Notes: generated from the letters alone by a model not told the origin. Positions 1 through 5,857 are shown, counted from the first letter of the stretch. The stretch: DNA of 5,914 nucleotides from Pseudonocardiales bacterium (GCA_030840415.1 JAVEEO010000246.1:1-5914), one strand, 5' to 3'. Translations and numbers: made by a program.

Positions 1-45
1 CTGCTGATCGCCGAGCCGAGCGATCAGCCCGTGACGGTGGCCTGA
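1..45 (+). CDS. C-terminal end of an upstream gene (partial, product unknown)
   Basis: Reading from base 1 gives 14 codons (LLIAEPSDQPVTVA) followed by TGA at 43-45. Thirteen of the 14 codons end in G or C, as in the genes downstream. The second frame meets a stop at once, and the third stays open but has A/T-rich third positions, so frame 1 is the probable coding frame. The TGA directly abuts the ATG of the sulfotransferase gene, the arrangement expected of translationally coupled genes in one operon. Too little is present to name the product. A non-coding leader that happens to look coding remains possible because the segment is so short. Confidence 0.55.
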   Translation: MLIAEPSDQPVTVA

Positions 46-1143
46 ATGGCCGGGATGGAACAGCCAGTGGAGGACTCCGAACTCACCGTCCTGTGCATCA
101 CCGGATGGTGCCGCAACGGCAGCACCATCCTGGGCAACGTCCTCAACGAGGCACCGGGCTTCTTCCACGTCGGCGAGATCCACTTCCTGTGGAAGAACTC
201 CGCCGGCCTCGGGGTGAACAACCTGTGCGGCTGCGGCGCCACCCTGCCCGAGTGCCCGGTGTGGTCGGAGATCCTGCCGGTCGGGCGGCCGGCCGGGGCC
301 ACGCCGGCCGAGCACGCCGCGAACGTGATCCGCCGCCAGCGCGCGGTGGCCCGGACCCGGCACACCTGGCGGATCATGAAGAACGGCCTCGACGCTGGCG
401 GTTCCAGCGACCTGCGCGAGCACGCCGAGCTGATGACCGGCATCTACCGCGCGGTCGCCGAGCGCACCGGGTCGCGGGTGCTGGTTGACACCACCAAGAT
501 TCCGGGTGAGGCAGCCGTGCTGCCGCGACTGCCCGGCATCCGGACGGTGTTCGTGCACCTGGTGCGGGACCCGATGGCGGTGTCGAACTCCTGGCGGACG
601 CCCAAGGACTACGTCTACACGATGTCGGCGAGCAAGAACACCGCGTACTGGCGGGCCTTCAACATCGCCTCCCGGGCGATCCTGCGCCGGTATCCGCAGC
701 AGTCGATGCTGCTGCGCTACGAGGACTTCATCGCCGATCCGGCCGGCACCGTCGACGCCCTGCTGCGGCTGTGCGGCGCCGACCCGGCCGGCAACCCGGT
801 GCACGGCCAGACCGTCTCGCTGCACACCAACCACACCGTGACCGGCAACCCGGACCGGTTCCGCCACGGGGAGACGGTGATCCGGCCGAAGGACGACTCC
901 TGGCGTACCGGCCTGCCCCGGCTGGCCCGGCTGGCCACCCTGGTGGTGGCCTGGCCGATGGCCTGGCGCTACGGCTACCGCAGCACCGGCGGCCTCCGGC
1001 GGCCGGCACAGCCGGTCCGGCCACCCCGGCAGGTACCGCCGCCGCGGCAGGTGGCTCCGCAGCCCCTGAGCGTTGCCGCGCCGCACGGGACCGCGCCGGC
1101 CGAGCCAGCTTTGGAGGACGGGACCGTTGGATCTGGGTCTTGA
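46..1143 (+). CDS. PAPS-dependent sulfotransferase with proline-rich C-terminal tail
   Basis: Predicted cytosolic sulfotransferase of 365 residues (Sulfotransfer_3-like) that would move a sulfonate group from PAPS to a hydroxyl or amine of a small molecule. The 5'-phosphosulfate loop is GWCRNGST (residues 20-27). A CxCG...EC segment (about 61-70, CGCG then LPEC), common in actinobacterial members, follows. VDTTKIP precedes the 3'-phosphate motif LVRDP (172-176), with the usual downstream Ser in SNSW (180-183). The catalytic domain ends near residue 312. Residues 313-365 are rich in Pro, Arg, Gln and Ala, contain PPRQV twice, and look disordered; this is longer than the family needs. ATG 46 is preferred: GGTGG at 36-40 lies 5 bases upstream and the previous stop abuts it; ATG 55 is an alternative. 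The gene's end overlaps the SDR by 17 bases. Family assignment is firm; the acceptor is unknown. In this setting it may sulfate a hydroxyl as a leaving group or as a final decoration. Confidence 0.93.
   Translation: MAGMEQPVEDSELTVLCITGWCRNGSTILGNVLNEAPGFFHVGEIHFLWKNSAGLGVNNLCGCGATLPECPVWSEILPVGRPAGATPAEHAANVIRRQRAVARTRHTWRIMKNGLDAGGSSDLREHAELMTGIYRAVAERTGSRVLVDTTKIPGEAAVLPRLPGIRTVFVHLVRDPMAVSNSWRTPKDYVYTMSASKNTAYWRAFNIASRAILRRYPQQSMLLRYEDFIADPAGTVDALLRLCGADPAGNPVHGQTVSLHTNHTVTGNPDRFRHGETVIRPKDDSWRTGLPRLARLATLVVAWPMAWRYGYRSTGGLRRPAQPVRPPRQVPPPRQVAPQPLSVAAPHGTAPAEPALEDGTVGSGS
1021..1053 (+). repeat. Short tandem repeat encoding PPRQV twice in the sulfotransferase tail
   Basis: Two 15-base units (1021-1035 and 1039-1053) separated by one Pro codon encode PPRQV-P-PPRQV (residues 326-336). 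The units match at 12 of 15 bases, with differences only at third codon positions, so the protein sequence is kept exactly. It lies in the low-complexity C-terminal extension, outside the catalytic domain. It may be a docking or linker element, or simple low-complexity expansion in GC-rich DNA. Confidence 0.7.
1113..1118 (+). promoter_or_regulatory. Ribosome binding site fixing the TTG start of the SDR gene
   Basis: GGAGGA ends 8 bases before TTG at 1127. This strong Shine-Dalgarno site lies inside the sulfotransferase coding region and decides the start. The upstream in-frame ATG at 1073 would add 18 Arg/Pro-rich residues unlike the start of any SDR, while the TTG start puts the first beta strand (KVALVAGG) near residue 8, as usual in the family. 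Confidence 0.85.
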
Positions 1144-1972
1144 GGGCAAGGTCGCGCTGGTCGCCGGCGGCTCGAGCGGGATCGGCCTGGCGGTAGCCAC
1201 CGAACTGGCCCGCGAGGGCGCGCACGTGGCGATCGCCGGCCGGGACGCGGACAGGTTGCAGGCCGCCGTGCACGGCCTGCGCGAGGTGGCTGAACATGCC
1301 GCCAAGGGCGGCCGGATCACCGGCAGCAGCCTCGACCTGACCGACCCGGACGCCGCCCGGCGCTGGGTGGACGAGGTGGCCACCGAGTTCGGCGCGCTGC
1401 ACGTCGTGCTGATCAGCGGCAGCAGCCCGCCGATCGGCACCACCGCCCGCTTCGACCTCGCCGACTACCAGGCGGCGGTGAACCGGGTGCTCTACCCGGC
1501 GATCAACCTGGCACTGGCCGCGGTCGGCCACCTGCGTGCCGCCGGCTGGGGACGGCTGCTGTTCGTGGCCTCCGAGACCGCGGTCGAGCCGATCGCGCCG
1601 CTGGTGCTGTCGGGCATCACCAGGGCGGCGCTGGTGCGCTTCGCGCAGGGGCTGGCCGCTGACCTGGGACCGGCCGGCATCACGGTCAACGTGCTGGCCC
1701 CGGGCACCGTCCGGACCCCGCCGGTCGAGCGGGCCGCGGCCCGGTTGGCCGCCGACGACAGCGAGTACGAGGCAAGGCTGGCCGCAATCGGCGCGCACAG
1801 CGCGCTCGGCCGGCTGGCCCGGCCGGAGGAGATCGGCGCGGTGGCGGCGTTCCTGGCCAGCGAGCGGGCCTCCTTCGTCACCGGCACCGTGCACCTGATC
1901 GACGGCGGCGCCGGGGCGATGGGCCCGGACCTGCCCCACCTGAGCGGTACCGCCCCCGACACCTTCACCTGA
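1127..1972 (+). CDS. Short-chain dehydrogenase/reductase with atypical catalytic residues
   Basis: NAD(P)-dependent oxidoreductase of the classical SDR fold, 281 residues from a TTG start. The cofactor-binding glycine motif is GGSSGIG (14-20), preceded by VALVA. R39 after the second strand (AGRD) suggests a preference for NADP(H). DL at 70-71 corresponds to the adenine-contacting Asp. The usual NNAG is replaced by SGSSPP (97-102). The catalytic Ser is probably S149. Thirteen residues on, where Tyr of YxxxK belongs, is S162, and the Lys position holds R166, giving SGITR. The C-terminal half is normal: GITVNVLAPG (184-193), RPEEIG, FVTGTVHLIDGG (250-261). I recall a divergent FabG-like SDR group with a similar LxLSNxxR in place of YxxxK, so this may be a subfamily trait and not decay. 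A 20-residue tail follows the fold. It probably reduces a carbonyl or oxidises an alcohol on the pathway intermediate; the substrate is unknown. Confidence 0.93.
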   Translation: MDLGLEGKVALVAGGSSGIGLAVATELAREGAHVAIAGRDADRLQAAVHGLREVAEHAAKGGRITGSSLDLTDPDAARRWVDEVATEFGALHVVLISGSSPPIGTTARFDLADYQAAVNRVLYPAINLALAAVGHLRAAGWGRLLFVASETAVEPIAPLVLSGITRAALVRFAQGLAADLGPAGITVNVLAPGTVRTPPVERAAARLAADDSEYEARLAAIGAHSALGRLARPEEIGAVAAFLASERASFVTGTVHLIDGGAGAMGPDLPHLSGTAPDTFT

Positions 1973-2040
1973 GCACCCATCACAGCATCACCGACCAGAC
2001 CGGCAGCAAGTTCGACCACCACGAGCACGCCCGTTCACCG

Positions 2041-2048
2041 AAAGGAAG
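2041..2048 (+). promoter_or_regulatory. Ribosome binding site of the methyltransferase gene
   Basis: AAAGGAAG ends 3 bases before ATG 2052, with the GGA core about 5 bases away. It lies at the end of the largest gap in the window (1973-2051, 79 bases). I see no convincing -35/-10 pair and no strong hairpin in that gap, so it looks like a spacer within the operon, though a promoter of an unfamiliar type cannot be excluded. Confidence 0.7.
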
Positions 2049-2051
2049 ATC

Positions 2052-2888
2052 ATGACCACCCAGTCCTTCACCGAGCAGGACGTCGAGAGCTTCTTCGACC
2101 AGACCACCTCGACCTACCTGAACTTCTGGGACAGCTCGGGCGTGCTGCACACCGGCTACTTCGACGGCGACGATGACCACGACTACCAGGCGGCCGCCGA
2201 GCGCACCTCGGACGTGGTCGCCACCGAAGCCGGCATCAACGCCTCGTCCTACGTGCTGGACGTGGGCTGCGGCTGCGGGCCGTTCCTGATCTACCTGGCC
2301 GAGCGCTTCAACTGCCGCGGTGAGGGCCTGGACCTGTCCACCGAGCGGATCAACTTCGCCCGCGGACTGCTGACCGGCGAGCACGCCGGGTTGAATGTCA
2401 ACTTCACCCACGGTTCGGCCACCGCGATGCCGTACGAGGACAACACCTTCACCCACGTGGTCAGCCAGGACTCGCTGTGCCTGATCCCGGACAAGCCGAA
2501 GACCCACTCCGAGGTGTTCCGGGTGCTGCAGCCCGGTGGGGTGTTCGCGTTCTCGGACTTCCTGCAGCCCAAGACCGACATCAGCGAGCGGGGCCGCAAG
2601 CACGTCTACGACCGGGTGCGCTGGAATTACGGCTACTCCTACCTGGGCTACCAGCAGGCGCTGGAGGACGCCGGCTTCGTGGTCACCCACGCCCGCAACC
2701 TGGAGCCGCAGATCCGCCAGACCTACCGGGTGATTGGCAAGGCCGCCACCGAGCGGGCCGCCGAGACCGACGACCCGGCTGCCCGCGAGTGGATGCTGGG
2801 CTTCGCCGAGTCCTGCGGCGAGATCGAGCACGCGATCGACCGCGGCGAGTTCGGCTGGGGAATCTTCGTCGCCCGCAAGCCGGCCTGA
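2052..2888 (+). CDS. Class I SAM-dependent methyltransferase, sarcosine/glycine N-methyltransferase-like
   Basis: Transfers a methyl group from S-adenosylmethionine; 278 residues with a Rossmann-type core. Motif I is VLDVGCGCGPF (68-78). The acidic end of strand 2 is in GEGLDLS (90-96, D94). Motif II is VVSQDSLCLIPDK (136-148) and motif III LQPGGVFAFSDF (159-170). The N-terminal YLNFWDSSGVLHTGYF (about 21-36) and the SQD...PDK and SDFLQP segments resemble sarcosine/dimethylglycine and related small-amine methyltransferases; that is a resemblance noted by eye, so an amine or amino-acid nitrogen is the most likely acceptor but an O- or C-acceptor is possible. The second half (about 176-278) probably forms the substrate cap and is the less conserved part. 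The gene is followed after 33 bases by the shell gene, which makes the enzyme a candidate cargo. No obvious tail extends beyond the fold. Confidence 0.92.
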   Translation: MTTQSFTEQDVESFFDQTTSTYLNFWDSSGVLHTGYFDGDDDHDYQAAAERTSDVVATEAGINASSYVLDVGCGCGPFLIYLAERFNCRGEGLDLSTERINFARGLLTGEHAGLNVNFTHGSATAMPYEDNTFTHVVSQDSLCLIPDKPKTHSEVFRVLQPGGVFAFSDFLQPKTDISERGRKHVYDRVRWNYGYSYLGYQQALEDAGFVVTHARNLEPQIRQTYRVIGKAATERAAETDDPAAREWMLGFAESCGEIEHAIDRGEFGWGIFVARKPA

Positions 2889-2903
2889 GCCGAGCCCGGG
2901 ACC

Positions 2904-2917
2904 GGAGAGGGAAAGGA
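2904..2917 (+). promoter_or_regulatory. Purine-rich ribosome binding site of the shell-protein gene
   Basis: An unbroken purine run (GGAGAGGGAAAGGA) contains several overlapping Shine-Dalgarno cores and ends 4 bases before ATG 2922. It is the most purine-rich initiation region in the window. This fits a structural protein needed in many copies per particle compared with the enzymes around it; that functional link is inference. Confidence 0.75.
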
Positions 2918-2921
2918 CCGC

Positions 2922-3785
2922 ATGACCGTCACCGAAGCGAGTTCCACAGTGATCACCGAGCCGTCGCAGGCCTCGGCCGGCCGCCAGTTCGTCGAGGCCT
3001 ACCGCCGCGACGGCCGGGACGCCCGGATCGAGCTCGACTACACGATCACGGCCTCACTGGGCAGTACCCGGCGCAAGCCGCGCCGGCCGACCCGGTACCT
3101 GCTCAAGAACGTGGTGTACCTCAACCAGCAGCCGCGCCACGCGTACTGGCACGAGACCGCCGCCCAGCCGGACGACCCGGCGGTGCTGCACGGCGAGGAG
3201 CGCAGGGAGCTGGCCAACCACTTCCACTCCTCGCCGATCCCGGACCTGCACACCACCACCGCCTGGGTGCAGCTGCCCGACGGGCTGGCCGAGGACCCGG
3301 TGGCGTTCGAGTCCTTTCTCAACGCCCGGCTGATCATGCGGCTCGGCACCGCCGAGAACCACACCCTGCTGAGCATGGAAGGTGGCCTGCTCACCCTGCC
3401 GCAGATCGGCCGGCTGACGGCGTCGGCGCCGTTCGACTCCGGACTGCTGGCCGCCTGCGACGCGACCGAGCAGATGGGCTGCACCGCCGACGGCGTGGTG
3501 ATGAACCCGGTCGACTACTACCGCTACCTCGAGACCGGCCGGCTGATGCAGACCCTGGAGGAGAACGGGGTCTTCATCGTCCGGACCCGGTTGGTGCAGC
3601 CGGGCACCGCGCTGGTCGGCGACTTCGGGCACGGCGCGCAGCTCTTCGACGCCGGCCGGTCGACGATCGAGTTCGCCGAGCCGCCGCCGGGCACCTTCGT
3701 CGAGCCGGGGGTGGCGATCAAGGCCGAGATCTGGGAACGGGTGGTGGTGAACCTGCCGTTCACCTTCCACCTGGTGACGCTGTAG
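2922..3785 (+). CDS. HK97-fold capsid-like shell protein, probable Family 3 (natural product) encapsulin
   Basis: Predicted shell subunit of 287 residues that would self-assemble into a closed icosahedral compartment in the cytosol. Segments follow the order of phage HK97 major capsid proteins. An N-terminal arm (about 1-43) leads into a strongly basic stretch with R50, R51, K52, R54, R55 and R58, then YLLKNVVYLNQQ, the likely E-loop. A P-domain spine helix (about 123-150) shows the ESFLNARLIMRLGTAEN pattern, followed by LLSMEGGLLTLPQIGRL. The A-domain contains ADGVVMNPVDYYRYLE (189-204), matching the capsid pattern 'dgiVlNPadw'. PGTALVGDF (227-235) and FDAGRSTIEFAE are the typical late strands, and VAIKAEIWERVVVNLPFTF (264-282) is the closing P-domain. 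There is no fused protease or scaffold, and no phage gene adjoins it; metabolic enzymes lie on both sides. It would commonly be auto-annotated as 'phage major capsid protein' or hypothetical. HK97 fold: high confidence. Family 3 encapsulin: good, from fold plus context. Particle geometry and cargo cannot be read. Confidence 0.85.
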   Translation: MTVTEASSTVITEPSQASAGRQFVEAYRRDGRDARIELDYTITASLGSTRRKPRRPTRYLLKNVVYLNQQPRHAYWHETAAQPDDPAVLHGEERRELANHFHSSPIPDLHTTTAWVQLPDGLAEDPVAFESFLNARLIMRLGTAENHTLLSMEGGLLTLPQIGRLTASAPFDSGLLAACDATEQMGCTADGVVMNPVDYYRYLETGRLMQTLEENGVFIVRTRLVQPGTALVGDFGHGAQLFDAGRSTIEFAEPPPGTFVEPGVAIKAEIWERVVVNLPFTFHLVTL

Positions 3786-3789
3786 TCCG

Positions 3790-5148
3790 GTGTTGCCCGA
3801 CCAGCCCCTGACAGCTGCCGCCAGCCCGTCCGATCAGCCGGACGTGCTGGTGATCGGCGGCGGCGTGGCGGGATTGTGGTGCGCCTACTTCCTGCGGCTG
3901 GCCGGGCACACCGTCACGGTGCTGGAGCGCGGCGCGGTGGGCGATCCGGACGCCTGCTCGTCCGGCAACACCGGCTTCGTCGCCAATGGCGGCGTGCCGA
4001 TGGCCGCCCATGCCGGGCTGTGGCACGGGCTGCGCTCGCTGCTGCGTCCGGACGACCGGCTGGCGCTGCGGCCGAGCCTGGACCGCCGGCGGTTGCGCTG
4101 GCTGTGGTACCTGCACCGGGACGGCAGCCCGGAGCAGGTGCGGCGCAGCGCCGGCCTGATGATCGAGCTCAAGCGGCGAAGCCTGCAGATCCTGCACGGC
4201 CTGCCGAGCAACGAGCTGCCGGATTTCACCCCGGCGGGCGTGGTGCAGGCGTACAAGTCGGCCGAGGTCTTCGAGCGGGCCCGGCAGGCGCTGCCCCGGG
4301 CGGTGGCCAGCGGGATCCGGCTGCGCGAGCTGGCACCCGACGAGCTGCGGGAGCTGGAGCCGGACGTCGAGTTCGACATTGCCGGCGCGCTGTACAACGA
4401 GGGCGGCGGCTTCCTGCGGGTTCCGCACTTCCTGCACTCGCTGGCCCGGACGCTGACCGGCCTGGGGGTCGAACTGGTCGAGCACTGCACTGTCGAGGGA
4501 TTCGAGGTCGCCGGCCGCCGGGTCAGCGCGGTGCGCACCGGCACCGGCTACTACCGGCCGCGCGAGATCGTGGTGGCGGCCGGCAGCTGGTCCGGACCGC
4601 TGGCCCGGATGCTGGAGGTGGACCTGCAGCTGGAACCGGTCCGCGGCTACAGCATCACGGTGCGCCGGCCCGAGAACGGACCGCGCGGGCCGGTGCTGCT
4701 GATGGAGGGCACCGTGGCGGTGCGGCCCTGTGACGACGAACTGCGTTATGCAGCCGACCTGACGCTGACCGGGATGGACACCTCGATCGCACGACGGCGG
4801 GTGGCCCGGGTGCTGCGCACCGTGCACGAGCACCTGCCGGCGATGCGGCGCACCGAGACGGTGCAGACCTGGGCCGGACTGCGGCCGTGCACCCCGGACA
4901 GCCTGCCCTACCTCGGCCGGGCACCGTCGTTCGACAACGTCACGGTGGCCACCGGCCACGGCCACAGCGGCATGGGGCTGGCGCCGGCCAGCGGCCAGCT
5001 GGTCGCACAGCTGCTGGACGGCAGCGCCCCCGCGTCGGAGCTGGCCCCGTTCCGGCTGGACCGCTACGCCGCGGCGCCGCCCCGGTTGCGGCCCCGGCCT
5101 GCCAAGTCCCGAACCAGCACCGCCCCGACCATCGGAGGATCGCAATGA
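3790..5148 (+). CDS. FAD-dependent amine/D-amino-acid oxidoreductase (DAO family, DadA-like)
   Basis: Flavoenzyme of 452 residues that probably oxidises a C-N bond of an amino acid or amine to the imine. The dinucleotide-binding motif is VLVIGGGVAGLWCAYFL (19-35: G23, G25, G28), with E46 at the end of strand 2 for the ribose hydroxyls. SSGNTGFVANGG (57-68) matches the SwgNaG segment of DadA-like enzymes. The substrate domain is followed by WAGLRPCTPDSLPYLG (361-376) and ATGHGHSGMGLAPASG, the conserved C-terminal FAD contacts. The protein starts at GTG 3790 or TTG 3793, four bases after the shell stop. No good Shine-Dalgarno site is visible (only GGTGA at 3773-3777), so translation probably depends on coupling to the shell gene. 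About 17 flexible residues precede the Rossmann fold, and a Pro/Arg/Thr-rich tail (about 428-452) follows it. Oxidase and dehydrogenase activity cannot be told apart here; sarcosine oxidase-like activity on an N-methyl amine is an alternative. Confidence 0.93.
   Translation: MLPDQPLTAAASPSDQPDVLVIGGGVAGLWCAYFLRLAGHTVTVLERGAVGDPDACSSGNTGFVANGGVPMAAHAGLWHGLRSLLRPDDRLALRPSLDRRRLRWLWYLHRDGSPEQVRRSAGLMIELKRRSLQILHGLPSNELPDFTPAGVVQAYKSAEVFERARQALPRAVASGIRLRELAPDELRELEPDVEFDIAGALYNEGGGFLRVPHFLHSLARTLTGLGVELVEHCTVEGFEVAGRRVSAVRTGTGYYRPREIVVAAGSWSGPLARMLEVDLQLEPVRGYSITVRRPENGPRGPVLLMEGTVAVRPCDDELRYAADLTLTGMDTSIARRRVARVLRTVHEHLPAMRRTETVQTWAGLRPCTPDSLPYLGRAPSFDNVTVATGHGHSGMGLAPASGQLVAQLLDGSAPASELAPFRLDRYAAAPPRLRPRPAKSRTSTAPTIGGSQ
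5134..5139 (+). promoter_or_regulatory. Ribosome binding site of the racemase-family gene
   Basis: GGAGGA ends 5 bases before ATG 5145 and lies inside the last codons of the flavoenzyme gene, coding for part of its IGGSQ terminus. With the ATGA stop/start overlap it fixes the racemase start with little doubt. Confidence 0.85.
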
Positions 5149-5849
5149 CCGCTCTCGCCCCCGACGCGCCCGTCGGGGTGATCGGCCTGGAAACCATCTT
5201 CACCAAGATTCCCGGCCACATCCGCAACCCGAGCACCTTCGACTTCCCGGTGATCTACGAGGTGGTGGAAGGGGCCACCGCCGAGCGGGTGGTGACCCAG
5301 GCCGACCCGACCCTGATCGAGCCGTTCTGCCAGGCCGCGCAGAAGCTGCAGGCCCGCGGCGCGGCTGCCGTCACCACCGGCTGCGGGTTCCTGGTGCTGT
5401 TCCAGCAGCAGCTGGCCGACGCGGTGACCGTGCCGCTGTTCGCCTCCAGCCTGACCCAGTTGCCGATGGTGCACCGGATGCTGGCCGCCGACCAGCACGT
5501 GGGCGTGCTGACCGCCAAACAGGCGTCGCTGACCCCGCGGCACCTGGCCGCGATCGGCGCCGAGTCGGTCCCGATCCGGGTGGCCGGCATGGAGGATCAG
5601 CCTGAGTTCCGCGAGGTGATGCTGGAGGGCCGGCGCGCCGAACTGGACGTCGAGCGGATGCGTGCCGAGGTGCTGACGGTGGCCGGCCGGCTGGCCGGGG
5701 ACCAGTCGCTGGGCGCGGTGGTCCTGGAGTGCACCGACCTGGTGCCCTTCGCCAGCGACATCCAGCGGCTGCTCGGCGTTCCGGTCTTCGACATCGTGAC
5801 GCTCACCAACATGGTGCATGCCGCGCTGACCCGGCACCCGTACCGCTAG
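5145..5849 (+). CDS. Aspartate/glutamate racemase-family protein (PLP-independent)
   Basis: Cytosolic enzyme of 234 residues from the Asp/Glu/hydantoin racemase superfamily, which inverts a stereocentre next to a carboxylate or carbonyl with two cysteines and no cofactor. Both cysteines are present in their expected contexts: C80 in TTGCGFL (77-83) and C196 in LECTDLVPF (194-202). The N-terminal strand VGVIGLE, NPSTFDFPV and VEGATAERVV resemble an uncharacterised actinobacterial/proteobacterial branch of the family and not glutamate racemase MurI, so a role in cell-wall synthesis is unlikely. ASSLTQLPMVHRML and VGVLTAK form the start of the second lobe. The gene overlaps the flavoenzyme by 4 bases (ATGA), implying coupled translation and a shared pathway, for example epimerisation of an amino acid before stereospecific oxidation. 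Superfamily members also include decarboxylases and isomerases, so racemisation is likely but not certain. Confidence 0.9.
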   Translation: MTALAPDAPVGVIGLETIFTKIPGHIRNPSTFDFPVIYEVVEGATAERVVTQADPTLIEPFCQAAQKLQARGAAAVTTGCGFLVLFQQQLADAVTVPLFASSLTQLPMVHRMLAADQHVGVLTAKQASLTPRHLAAIGAESVPIRVAGMEDQPEFREVMLEGRRAELDVERMRAEVLTVAGRLAGDQSLGAVVLECTDLVPFASDIQRLLGVPVFDIVTLTNMVHAALTRHPYR

Positions 5850-5857
5850 TCCTAGCG

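Noticed and set aside
728..1939. Long open frame on the - strand (403 codons) across the sulfotransferase and SDR
   Set aside because: It is a mirror of GC-rich coding DNA: its product is Arg/Gly/Ala-rich with no recognisable domain, and two well-supported genes with clear motifs lie opposite it.
2922..3785. Capsid-like gene as part of a prophage or phage remnant
   Set aside because: No terminase, portal, protease, tail, integrase or attachment site is visible, composition matches the neighbours, and the gene is embedded in an operon of metabolic enzymes. Flanking sequence could still change this.
2477..3811. A 444-codon + strand frame across the methyltransferase and shell genes
   Set aside because: The product is almost entirely Arg, Gly, Pro and Ala with no domain, and it is a frame shift of two genes that have intact family motifs and ribosome binding sites.
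16..3843. PSDQP encoded both at the end of the upstream gene and near the start of the flavoenzyme
   Set aside because: Five residues in low-complexity termini with little surrounding similarity; more likely chance than a shared motif or a recombination scar.
3760..5145. A 461-codon - strand frame covering the flavoenzyme gene
   Set aside because: Low-complexity Gln/His/Arg/Pro product with no known fold, lying exactly opposite a gene with complete FAD-binding motifs.
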